Source: Malachius bipustulatus (lineage: Eukaryota; Arthropoda; Insecta; Coleoptera; Melyridae). From it: a DNA stretch of 64,000 bases. Shown in pieces: positions 44,601 to 53,954 of the stretch. A program made the position numbers and the translations under genes. The notes under the pieces are model-generated. The model made no database searches. It worked only from the letters and a program-made list of their open reading frames with translations, and was not told the DNA's origin. Numbering within the stretch: the first letter of the stretch is position 1; each line of letters opens with the position of its first letter. Where the stretch lies: NCBI GenBank assembly GCA_910589415.1, contig OU342638.1, positions 7,976,014 through 8,040,013 on the forward strand. Reading direction: 5' to 3'.

Positions 44601-46583
44601 CAGACGACTACTTGAGGGTATCTTACTACCAAAAAAATTTCAGCGCTCTAGATTGAAAACTTCGACCAGAAACCGTGCCTCACGGACGGTTTTTTTTCTG
44701 AAATTCGGAGGGATATCCTGTAGAAGTAACACAACTCTAGGAAAATGTTTTTTACGAAAATCAAACGTCAGCCCTAAGGTTTATAAGAGTAAAAAATTTC
44801 GTTCATTAATCTTGAAAGATGAAGCTACAGGAGCGTTTTTAAAAATTTAGAGAAATTAATTTTAAAAAAACATCATGTAAAAAAAATCGAATATCTCCGC
44901 CATTTTTCTTATTTACTTTTTGAAATTCTCAAGGGTTGAAGTCTATTAGTATAGTTGTCTACTGTAAAAATTTCAGTTTAATTACTTCAAAAATGTGCTC
45001 ATAAATTGTTGGAGAAATTTAGCCATTTTTATCCTTTTCCTACCCACGCCACTGGCTTATTAATAGGAAAAATGCAAATTTTGTTGCATGAAATTAAATT
45101 TCAAGTCATTTACTTCCAATATTGTGAATTTGATATAAAACTCTTTTTCTATCTATCTTATACAGGGGTTCAAAAAATAGTCCTTTTTCCAAAAATTAAA
45201 ATGGCCGCCATTTTGAAACGGCTCGGCCGATTTTGCTCAAGTGCAATACCAGACCACTCCTTGTGGATATCTTACTCCCACAAAAATTTCAGCCTCCTAG
45301 ATTCAAAACTGCGACCTGAAATGAGATGACAAAAACCGGATACCTGGAATTTTGAAGGGACACCCTGTAGAAGTGATGGGACTTTTGGAAAGTTTTTCAA
45401 CGAAAATCCAACGTCATTCCCAAATTTTACAAGGACCCAAAATTTCGTTCACTAATCTTAAAAGATAAAGCCACAGGAGCGTTTTTAAAATCGAAATTTC
45501 GCGATTTTGGAGAAATATATATATATATAAATATATATATAAATATATATATATATAAATATATATATAAATATATATATATATATCGTGGGCAGGTGAA
45601 TTTTGGAAAACCACTTTTTCGTAATCTGGGGGTCATGATCGGTGGACATTTGATGAGTTTGGGTGATTTTTGGAAAGTGATGTCGTCCTCAATAGTGTAT
45701 TTTTTTGTTAAAAAATACACTAATACGTTACCCATTATCGGTGACAAGTTGAAAGACAGTCACTGTGTACAATCTTCCAGAGGGTTTTCTATGCGAGAGG
45801 CTTTGATTTTGATAAATTCTCAACTCGGCTCCTACAATATTCTCGGCAATTGGAACTTCGGAAACGTTAAACCATAGCCTCTTGCCTCTTTCGTGTCTCA
45901 CGCTAGCCACATGATCATCTAAAAATAAAAATAACTAAAGAAATCTGTCACCATATCAAATTGCTATCCCTCTTACTGAGGCTTTCGAAAGTCATGATAA
46001 CGTCACTCTCCTCGATCGCGTTCTGTTCTTCCCCGCTGAAGTTCACATCCTCCTCCGCTATCTCTCTCTTCCATCGCACATGGTCTTCATTTTCTTTTTC
46101 CATCAACGATTTGTAGACGTTCAACATAAATTGAGGCGCCGATTTTTTCAGTGGAGTTCTGGAATTAAATTATTTATGAATCAAAATTTTAGGCGGGATT
46201 TTCTTTAAAAAAAATCCTTACTTGATTCTTCTAGGTCTATTTGGGAGTCCGAGTAGTTCCAGAATTTCTAATTCGATTTCTTTCTTTTCTCTGTTCGATA
46301 AATAATGCTCGATTTCGGTCTGATCAATCCCGTTATCGATATACAGACCTAAAGAAAAATAAATAAAATCGTGTGTAAAATAAGTGTTTCTAATACCTAC
46401 GAACTTGAAATTCTCAGGCTAAGACATAAATCGTAGGTAAACTGGTAAACATAACATAACATAGTGGAATGTTTACCTGCTGCTGATTGACTTACCTGAG
46501 GTGCGCTTGATAGACAAGACGGTGTTCGATAATATACAACTGACCACAATTATTAGACCAAACAATATCCTATTCGTCTCCAT
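35269..46583 (-). CDS. gbb: Glass bottom boat, BMP5-8-type TGF-beta ligand (7 exons)
   Basis: A secreted bone-morphogenetic-protein ligand. The family signals through type I/II Ser/Thr kinase receptors to Mad. Seven exons with GT/AG junctions join in phase: 46583-46496, 46348-46222, 46158-45977, 45918-45732, 41521-41367, 35882-35694, 35612-35269, total 1272 nt, 423 aa. Exon 1 encodes a signal peptide ([19 protein letters not shown]). Exons 2-6 encode the propeptide ([46 protein letters not shown]). Cleavage could be at RTAR or RYAR near the exon 6 end; the strong RxKR site seen in relatives is absent. The mature domain has all seven cysteines (SC, YC, EC, CC, CGC), the phrase [16 protein letters not shown], an N-glycosylation site NAT and the terminal CGCH. 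Assignment to gbb over dpp rests on the [20 protein letters not shown] block. No break in the frame. Confidence 0.95.
35694..35882 (-). CDS. gbb: gbb exon 6
   Basis: The acceptor follows GTCCTAACAG. Encodes [28 protein letters not shown] and the RTAR/RYAR stretch where processing would occur. Donor GGAAG|GTAAGC. The following 81-bp intron has no stop in this frame, so the unspliced frame reads through; the splice is supported by family alignment. Confidence 0.9.
36199..36345. mobile_element. 147-bp palindromic MITE in gbb intron 5
   Basis: The arms start GCCCGTATTCACAAACGATA and extend through TTTCCTAAATAATTACGTAA. The right arm is the exact complement. A loop of about 60 bases lies between them. 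No clear target duplication. Confidence 0.85.
37267..37964. mobile_element. Fold-back element in gbb intron 5 (GGGTGATTC family)
   Basis: The left arm reads TATACGGGTGATTCATATAA, then GTGGTTTTGTTTGATG and CAAAAACCGC. The right arm is the inverse (ending GAATCACCTGTATTA), with matching GGGCGGTTTTTGCATTC and AACAAAACCAC. A third partial arm lies in the middle (about 37570-37650). No gene. Confidence 0.7.
38366..38485. repeat. Palindromic hairpin, fourth locus (gbb intron 5)
   Basis: The arms are TACATTACTTATGTGGAAAG and its complement ending GTAATGTA; CTCGTGGG and TCGGCTGAG words lie in the middle. Same layout as the hairpins at 23.6, 24.5, 32.9 and 54.1 kb. Confidence 0.7.
38538..39347. mobile_element. 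hAT-type non-autonomous element in gbb intron 5
   Basis: The terminal inverted repeats TAGGGATTGCAATCCGG (38538 on) and the complement ending at 39347 are flanked by an exact 8-bp duplication ACTGTCAC (38530-38537, 39348-39355). The subterminal zones are rich in GGATCCGGCCGGAT words. The interior is AT-rich and has no ORF. Confidence 0.95.
39453..40220. mobile_element. TACAGGGTG fold-back element in gbb intron 5
   Basis: The arms start ATACAGGGTGTATCTAAATA and continue through AACACCGAAAAAATTT. The right arm ends AGATACACCCTGTAT. A second inner pair (GATACAGGGTGTCAAAA) lies about 110 bases in on both sides. Length 768 bp, no ORF. Confidence 0.9.
40221..41366. other. gbb intron 5, remainder
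   Basis: AT-rich intron sequence; no other element recognised. Confidence 0.6.
41367..41521 (-). CDS. gbb: gbb exon 5
   Basis: The acceptor follows CATTGCAG. Contains [15 protein letters not shown] and [13 protein letters not shown]. Donor CCAG|GTATGT. It sits between a 4.2-kb and a 5.5-kb intron. Confidence 0.9.
41522..44089. other. gbb intron 4, first part
   Basis: No coding exon recognised. A weak internal duplication lies near 43540-43720 (GTTTATAAAGTTCGTGGCCG occurs twice), and an inverted pair with CAGTTTCTGCGTGCCGC lies near 43110-43220. Confidence 0.5.
44090..45510. repeat. ~640-bp tandem repeat, about two copies (gbb intron 4)
   Basis: The blocks CCTACCCACGCCACTGGCTT (44396, 45036), GCTATTAGTATAGTTGTCTA types (44297, 44942), GGCCGCCATTTTG (44559, 45204) and CACAGGAGCG/TACAGGAGCG (44826, 45473) recur about 640-650 bases apart. 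Frames in it (44569-44850, 45006-45329) are repeat by-products. Confidence 0.85.
45514..45587. repeat. (TA)n microsatellite
   Basis: ATATATATATAAATATATAT-type run of about 74 bases in gbb intron 4. Confidence 0.95.
45732..45918 (-). CDS. gbb: gbb exon 4
   Basis: The acceptor follows TATTTTTAG. Contains [11 protein letters not shown] and GAELRIYQN, the conserved arm region of the propeptide. Donor AATGG|GTAACG. Confidence 0.9.
45977..46158 (-). CDS. gbb: gbb exon 3
   Basis: The acceptor follows AATTCCAG. Contains [12 protein letters not shown] (conserved propeptide A..FML.VY) and a variable acidic stretch, then [10 protein letters not shown]. Donor CTCA|GTAAGA. Confidence 0.88.
46222..46348 (-). 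CDS. gbb: gbb exon 2
   Basis: The acceptor follows TTTCTTTAG. Reads [18 protein letters not shown] and [17 protein letters not shown] is the conserved phrase near the start of BMP propeptides. Donor ATCAA|GTAAGG. Confidence 0.85.
46496..46583 (-). CDS. gbb: gbb exon 1 (signal peptide)
   Basis: ATG at 46583. The hydrophobic core [12 protein letters not shown] supports secretion. The donor is CTCAG|GTAAGT. This exon is too short to stand out as an open frame. Confidence 0.85.
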
Positions 46584-46812
46584 CGTCACGATCACACTTT
46601 AATAACTCTAATAACTGTTCTTATTATTAAACACCAACGCACTTAATTGCACTTGATTCTAATTTATGCGGTAAAAACATTTATTGAAGTGGAGATGTCC
46701 CTGCTAATGGTATACTCGACTAAACACGCGCGATCTCTGCGCTCGGTCTCAGACGAAGACGAAAGCGTGCATCGTATTAGTAGAAACTGCACGTGAACAT
46801 GCGGTGCATCCA

Positions 46813-46820
46813 CTTTTATA
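46813..46820 (-). promoter_or_regulatory. Candidate gbb TATA box
   Basis: The minus strand reads CTTATAAAAGTGG. About 30 bases downstream is GTGCAGTTTC (about 46788), a fair arthropod initiator, giving a 5' UTR of about 205 nt before the ATG. Confidence 0.5.
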
Positions 46821-46899
46821 AGTTTTCCCCCTCCTTCAAGTGTACTTATCGGCGGAAGCAGGCCTGGACCACGTGTAGGTATAATACACAAAGGTTGAG

Positions 46900-47349
46900 C
46901 GGGGATGAGAGAAAAAGATTACAACTTCTCCACTCAAAGTACTTGCAAATTGCTATTTAATTAAGCAATTAAAATTAGATTTTCTATTTTGTCTTAGAAA
47001 TGGTCAAGAGCTTTTTCTATTCTCGAGGTAGGTACTAATATTGAAAATTCCCCATAATTTTTAAGTAAATTGATTCTAAACTACCTCATACCATTTATTT
47101 AAAAATCATACATTTTTTAAATAATTATTTTATATCCAAAAATACCTAACAATAAATATAGAAAACATGAGCTTATTTTTGCGGTAGGTATATGATGAAG
47201 TTTAGACTCAATTTACTTAAAAACTATGAGAAAATTTCGAATATTCATTAGTATACCTTTTTTTGTAAGAACTCTCCAGGGAATCTAACGCTGATAAGTA
47301 ATGTATTGTAAGTCCATGGGCGTAGAAATTCTAGAGCGAAAAAAGATGA
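46900..47349. other. Intergenic, upstream of gbb
   Basis: AT-rich. The last 75 bases match the dispersed repeat near 15.87 kb. No gene seen. Confidence 0.5.
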
Positions 47350-48074
47350 TTAGGAAGTGATAGCTCGCGTTCAAAAATATGAAAAAAGTTCGTATTAACA
47401 CGAGTCCGTAAACCCACCATTATTTTCGAGATACCGGGTGTCAAGAGAAAATATACTTTTTTCATTTTTTTTTTACGATTTCTCAGGAACCCTTTCATAG
47501 ATGTGAAACTGATTTTTTGTACACATCTTATAATCAATATTCATTACTTTTTGAGCTATGATTAAATTTATTTCATACTGCAGTGGCGGAGGGGGTTGCT
47601 TGAAATTTTTTTGCCCGCCCCCTTAATTTCTACTACACTGCAAAAATTGGCATCGTGGAAGCACATTGTTTTCAACATAAAAAAGCTACTCTTAGTCAAA
47701 TACTCTAACGTGAACTGTTTTCGAGAAAAACAGCAGTTTATGATGAAAAACGTAAAAGTGACAAAATGTTTTGTTGTGGACAAGAACATCACCGGCTTTT
47801 GATATTTTTTTATGATCTGTTTCACTGCCACTTTTTTTGCCCTCTTAACGTAGTTAATATTAATGACAAGATGTCTACAAAATCTGAGTTTCTGTATCTT
47901 ATACAGTTCCTGAGATATCGTCAAAAAACTGGAAATAATAAATTTTTTTGACACCATGTATTTCGAAAACGGTTCGTTTGTGGGCCCATGTTAATAGAAA
48001 CCTTTTTTCATATTTTTGAACGAACTATCACATCCTGCGAAGTCCTGCGCACATATTATGAATCACCCTGTATA
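47350..48074. mobile_element. TACAGGGTGATTC-family fold-back element
   Basis: The right arm ends ATGAATCACCCTGTATA; inside are GAACGAACTATCACATCCTG and CATGTATTTCGAAAACGG. The left arm holds the inverse (GTGATAGCTCGCGTTC, TTTTCGAGATACCGGGTG) but its outermost end is lost. Same family as 17056-17452. Confidence 0.75.
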
Positions 48075-50446
48075 CCTTGTATCTACGGCACTGATGAATT
48101 TTTTCACGCGTGTTTTTATTCATTTTGCGTTCTCTGAATTATAATAAATAGCTTCTTGCGTATACCTAGAAATAAAAAATTGAGAAACGCCCAATAAATG
48201 CGGCGAAAAGTGTAAAAAAAAGTTTTTTCAACACCCTGTATCTTTTTTCCAAGCTCTTCCGAACATGTATTTATGGGAACTTTTATTCCTTAATCAGTTC
48301 TTCTATAAACTTGTGGAAGTCCTGCTACAAAAAACTGACTCACCCTGTATAAAGTCTCTTTAACAATAATAATTGACAGGTTATAAAAGTATACATAATA
48401 TAGAGAAGAAGCTTTAAAGATCTATTGTACTTAAACTAAAATAGGTAGGTAGGTACTGAAATTTACAACTTCTTAGAAAATATAGTTGAGTCCGTAGGTA
48501 AACAATTATTGCGAAATTACTTAAGTACCTGTTAAGAAAAGATTTTGGACCCCTACCGTTAGGATCGTCATTAACGATCATTTAACTACCCTTAAATTTG
48601 AAGCTTATTTCAGGTAAGTACATACATTATACATACCTACAGTCAAACAATGGGCAATATGAACAGGCACTGACCTAATATGACATTCATTTTGTGAAAA
48701 ATAAAGAACAAAATTAAAATTGGACTTCATTTCTTTTATTAGCGTATTTTTATTTTATTATTCGGGGTGTCAATTTGAAAACTTTCCACCCCCGAAATAA
48801 CCCTCGAAAAAATCCCGACACAGATCAATTTTCTAATTTTAATTTATGTTCTATTGAAGTAACATTTTTTATTCAGGTGTTCCTTATTGGCACAGTAATG
48901 GCGACATTGTCTATTTTTTTAAATGCGACACCCTGATGTATACAGGGTGGGGCGCGTTGAACGCCTCGGTCTGAGTAGCCTAAATCGTGCACGATTTAAA
49001 AAAAATTAAATTGGGTCTTATAAAGGTCGTAGGGGCGATACCGAATTGGGCGAAGGATTTTGTTATTCACTAATCCCAGGGGTCAATTGAGCGAGAAACG
49101 AGAAACTAGGGGATTATAAGAGATAAGTGGACAGACAAGAAATGCATGTGCGGCCTTACCCATATATATAGCAGTGTTGCCAGATTTATTTTCAATAACT
49201 GCTACTTGTTCGACACTAAAAGGTGGCCAATGAAAAAAGTTTTTTATCATTCACTATATTCAAGGGATTGTTGAATAGTATTAACGAATTATGATTTATT
49301 GTTTAGTAACAAAATCATGACCTTTCGTGTTTTCCATATTTTCTACTGAAAACTCACCATGTTTTTAAATCTAAGCAATTCCAATGCCAAATATCTCTGG
49401 AATTTACTACTTCTAATCAATAAAATTTAAAAATTAAACTTCTCTTTTAATAATACACATCTATTTTCAAAACAAAAGCGGATATAGGTATATTAATCAT
49501 CCTCCCCCATCCAAAAAATGTGTTAATTCTATTATCGCATACCTATAGGATAAGGAACTTTCATAATGTTGAAATGATTAATTTTAAATATTGATTCCCC
49601 TAATTATTTGACAGACAAATATTAAATGGATAATTTTTCAAGAATTAAAACAAAAGTATTTTCTGCTATATTAATAATTATTAAGTATGCAATCGAATCG
49701 TTCAATCGATCGTTTTCGTGAAAATTAGGAAACATTTTTTACTAAAATAATATTAGAAAGTTCTAACACACGTTTCTATTATTTCTATCCTTCCGGTGGA
49801 GTACCTATAGGTACTAGGTAGGTATGTCATTGCAATGGTATTTTCTTACAGCACTTTCAGATGTGTAAACAAAAAATTAAAATTTGAAACAAACTGAATG
49901 ACTTCTGCAAACAAATACTTTTCTAAAGTATAATTATTGCAACATGAAATTGAAAACATCGTGAAAATTTATCATGATTTTCTCAAAGGCAATAACTTAG
50001 TCAATTGAAAATTATGATAAATTTATGATAAATCAATTCATAGTAATTGATTGCTTTTTATGGTTTATTTGAGTAGGTATAGCAGCGACGTCTACTTTTC
50101 TATTAATATTTCATGTTTCTGCTGTATAGGTATAGTATAAAATAATTGTAAATGCACTAAGGGCTTGACGTATTTGATAGAACTTAAAAAAAATAATACA
50201 TCAAGTATTAATATTATTTATTTATATTTTTCAATTTTATTTAATGTAGAAAATCGGAATTTCTGTAAAATCTGACAACGTAGCCATACAAGAGCATGCA
50301 AATAACTCAACGGTATTTAAAAATTCCTTCGCCCAATTGAGCTGTAGGATTATAAGAACCCCCGTCGTGTCGAAGGGTCACTCAGGTAATTTCGCCCAAT
50401 TGAGAAACGCCGGGTCGTAGTGCCTACAACTTATAATTATTTTGGA
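48075..50446. other. Repeat-rich spacer, possible inverted-repeat element
   Basis: CACCCTGTATA-type end words recur at about 48235, 48345 and 48930-48950. AATTGGGCGAA with a nearby CGTAG lies at about 49030-49055, and the inverse (TTCGCCCAATTGAG, CGGGTCGTAG) at about 50390-50420. These may bound a ~1.4-kb element. No gene seen. Confidence 0.4.
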
Positions 50447-50649
50447 CTATACAGCATGTCCCATATGAGAGTGACATATCAAAGTTATGTTTAATTAAAT
50501 GGAATGCTCCCACGTTATTCCATCTGTAGATTGTCTGAGAAGAAAAAAAAGATTGGCATTTACAGTGTTGGTGTTTGTTTAAATTCAAAAGTTTGTGAGT
50601 TATAAACAAGTGAAAATCCTAATTTTTGAAGTTCAAGGCCCTGTACAAC

Positions 50650-50891
50650 GAAAACGGCTAAAGATAGAGAAAAATGGCTTACATTGTCTCTATTTTAACT
50701 TTTTATGTAATATCCTATGGTATAGAAACATTTGTACTTTTTTGTTTGTTTTATTTGGCGACGCGTGGAGAAATCTCAGATTTTTTCAAATTTTTTATCA
50801 CTCTGTATAAACATTTTATCTACATCATAGGACATGAAAAGTTAAAATAGGGCCGTGCAAGCCGTTTTTCTCTATCTTTAGCCGTTTTCGT
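50650..50891. repeat. Fold-back with AAAACGGCTAAAGATAGAG arms
   Basis: GAAAACGGCTAAAGATAGAG at 50650 pairs with its complement at about 50868-50888; ATTTTAACTTTTTATGTAAT pairs roughly with the stretch before AAAATAGGG. The 50595-50810 frame is a by-product. Confidence 0.7.
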
Positions 50892-50948
50892 GGTATAGTT
50901 CGTGGCCGATTTTTTATTTATTTAATTTAATTAATTCCAATATTACAG

Positions 50949-52080
50949 GATTCTGAAGTTCAAACGAATACTTCTGAAGCTACAACCGAAACAGTAGTTT
51001 CTGAGACGGCTGTATGTGAAGAGGGCACCGGCCAGTTTAGTACATCAGTTACATTTGATGTTACTGATGATATTGATGTGTCATCAATTTTTGGTTCTTT
51101 CCTTGGGCTGGAGCAGACTTTTCCAGATTTCGAATTGAATACCTTGCTTCAAACAAGCCCCATGGGCAACATTGTTTTAAGATTTTATCAAACCAACAAT
51201 ACCTTGGACACGACAAGAAGATCACCATTAGTAGACATTATTTGTAAACATCTATACACTTACATAATTAAACAGTAAGTGGAATCATTTTTCTATTTAA
51301 ATATAATTATGGCCTTCGTAAAAATATACTTATTGATAAATTTTTAGCCGTCTTCGGCCCGAAGAATACACAAAGATTGGAGCAAAAATTATAGGACAAT
51401 TCCCTACAGAATGTTTGTGTACTTATTATGTACCAGCTATCAAGAAAAGTAATTCTGTTACTGGTAAATCACTTTTAGCAAAAGGCAAATTGGTGGATAA
51501 GGTTAGAAATTTGATAAGAAAATGCGAAGAAGCTGAACCTAAAAGGGTACGGAAGAGGAAGAGTTCAGAAACATCTGTGGAATCAATCAAGGGTCCTAAA
51601 ATCCAAAATGTCGCTAATCTTGTAGACAGTGAAGATTATTTGTGGCTAAAAGTAAATAAAGAACCTTGGAATGAAGTAATCAATAAATGGGAAAATACGT
51701 TTTGCTTGAGGGAGCCCTGCCGAACTGAGAGTGAAGGTACAGTTGACAGCTTCTTAAACAGTGGCCAGTTCTGAAAGATTTAAGAGCTGATGTCCTGGTA
51801 AGTATTTTTCTTTCATATTTTTTTTAATTTCGTCTGGGGGGGTGTGTATTTCAGTCGCAGATATTTTTCCTTTATACATATAAGTATTATTGATTATTAT
51901 TTTATAATGGTATTTTTTCAGATCGACCTTGACTTTAAAAAACTGTATGCAAATAGAGAGTGCAAATTATTTCAAAAATGGAATCATTTTTTTGATGTTA
52001 TCATTAATTTGAAAAAAATTCCACCAAAGATCCGAAGATTACGGAATATTTGGAATTAAGAGACAGTGCAACTACAGAAG
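50949..52080 (+). pseudogene. Three-exon gene relic of unknown, insect-repeated family
   Basis: The three blocks are bounded by good splice sites: 50949-51274 (TTACAG|GA ... AAACA|GTAAGT), 51348-51797 (TTTTAG|CC ... CCTG|GTAAGT) and 51922-52080 (TTTCAG|AT ... GAAG|GTAAAC). Exon 2 reads RLRPEEYTKIGAKIIGQFP, CTYYVPAIKKSN, KGKLVDKVRNLIRK and LWLKVNKEPWNEVINKWENT; exon 3 has LDFKKLYANRECKLFQKW. The pattern (IxxxFPxE..TYYVP, GKLVDKY.N, W...EPW..V...W) is one I have seen in a large uncharacterised insect family, possibly mobile. One frameshift near 51750 (before QWPVLKDLRADVL) and one near 52025 (before KDPKITEYLEL). First and last exons are missing; a broken LINE follows. No function is claimed. 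Confidence 0.5.
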
Positions 52081-52506
52081 GTAAACTCATAATTCTATAG
52101 TATAATAGGTACCTATAGCCATAAATCCAAGTATACATACCTAATTAATATTTTTCACTAAAATTGTTATTCCTATTGTGATAAAATAATTACATAATGT
52201 GTAACATGAAGAATATCACAGCACTAAATATCAGGATTTCGATTTATTTTCCATGATAATTACGATACGACTAACTTTTAAGTTAATCTTTGAATTTTGA
52301 AAATCTCATATAAGTAACAGTGTGTCCAGTTTAAGTGGCAGTAGGTACATGGAGATCTCGGAAACGGTAAGAGATACAAAATTGGTTTAAAATTAAAAAT
52401 AAATTGCACATTTTTATAGTTACTAAAAATCACGGGATTCATTACAACCTGGTATTTCGTTATCAGACTGACCAACATAGCATGACTCAGGAGAAATGCA
52501 TAGCTG
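52081..52506. other. Spacer
   Basis: Short AT-rich stretch between the gene relic and the LINE ORF1 stop. The near part may be the start of the LINE ORF1-ORF2 junction, but no ORF2 is readable. Confidence 0.4.
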
Positions 52507-53954
52507 CTATTGAGTTGACAACACGATATTACGCAATCCCTCTTTCTGTTCAATGAGTGCCACGCACTTGGGGTCCCAAGCAGCATGAGCACAATCGATA
52601 TCGGTTCTCCCACCGTTCCTAAGTACAACGCAGTTAACACAGCTAAGAATAGTGGCCTTGCAATTTTTTACAACGTGATCCTCACCACATCTGGGACAAC
52701 AAAGTGAACCGGAGCATACCCTTGCAGAATGATTAAATTTCGAACATATAAAGCACCTGAGTATCTAATAGCATCGTAAACTATACAACTATTGTATCCC
52801 ACAAAAACACTTCCAGATTTCATAACATTATTATAAGATTCGGTGTCGATTTCTACGAGAGCCTGAAAGACGTCATCATGTTTCTTTGTACGCCAAAACT
52901 TAAGAAGCCTACACTGAGATTGATCGACGATAAGGTGTTGATTCATGCCCACAAAATATCTCATAAAAGACGCTTCATCTAGTTCCCCCGCAATACCAAC
53001 AACTCGCACTTTGGGATTTACACCTTTGATCTCCTTAATTTCATATTCTCCAGAAAGATTCTGTTCATCAGCCTTTTTAAAATTCTCACTATCATTTCTA
53101 GATCTGCATCCCACAAAAACACCACCATCCTTCACATTTCTAATCTTGGACAGCTGAAAACCAGACGTTGCCGGATCTATATTACGTAAAATCACGGATT
53201 TCGTCTCCGTATTGCTCTGCACTTTCTTTGGTTTTATTAACAGGGCTGGTTTTGTTTTATTCTGTACTACGCTAGAATACGGGACTATTGCAGCAGCCTT
53301 CGACGATGAACCGGTACCAGAAATTGCTCCCTGAACAGCAGTGTTCACCTTGGTCTCCAATGAAGATGAGAATTTGTCTGACAGCTCCGATAATTTCTTT
53401 TCTAGTTGAGACTACACACCAACCTTTATTTTCTCAATTACTTCTGAAAATTCATTTCTAAGACTGCTGACAGCAAAACTGCCGTCAGCGCGACGACCTC
53501 TGTTGGACTTTGTGCCCTGAAGGCAAGTATCACAAAAGAACAGAATATTCTTCTTGGCGACCAAAACTCTATACTCCTCTTCGGACAAAGATGCGTACTT
53601 GTAGTGGAAAGATTGCTTGCAGTCTCCACCGCAAACAACTAAACTGTCCGATCCAACCTTCTCAGTGCATCGGGCGTAACCCGCCAATGCAGCATCCCTA
53701 GGTCGCGCCCCAGAAGAAGCAGGTCCGGTCACGAGAGAAACATCCGAGGTCTCCGACAGACTACGTTCACGCTTCCTCTCCGAGATACAGGCTCCGCAGT
53801 AAAACTTCTCACCAACCTCATCCATGTATGATAGATCTCGTATAGTCAAGTTCATACATGACGCATGGAAGGCTCCCTTGCAGTCCGCACAAGAAATAGA
53901 ACCCTATTGGGACCCAATGTTCAATGTGCATTTTTGGCATGTTTTTGTAGGCAT
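52507..53954 (-). pseudogene. LINE ORF1 with PHD fingers and zinc knuckles
   Basis: About 482 codons on the minus strand from ATG at 53954 to TAG at 52507. It is broken by in-frame TAGs after LNIGSQ (about 53903) and after KIKVGV (about 53411), and by a frameshift near 52760. Order: a PHD-like finger (CQKC, SCADCKGAFHASC, FYCGAC), a second one (ARCTEK, VVCGGDCKQSFHYKY, FFCDTC), a coiled-coil stretch (QLEKKLSELSDKFSSSLE), an RRM-like middle (VRVVGIAGELDEASFMRYF), and zinc knuckles CFICSKFNHSARVC, CPRCGEDHVVKNC and CVNC...CAH. This layout fits ORF1 of I/Jockey-group LINEs. ORF2 is not attached; the homologous type lies at 24.9-27.3 kb. Confidence 0.8.

Noticed and set aside
45414..45747. Minus-strand frames of alternating Tyr/Ile
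   Set aside because: Translation of the TA microsatellite.
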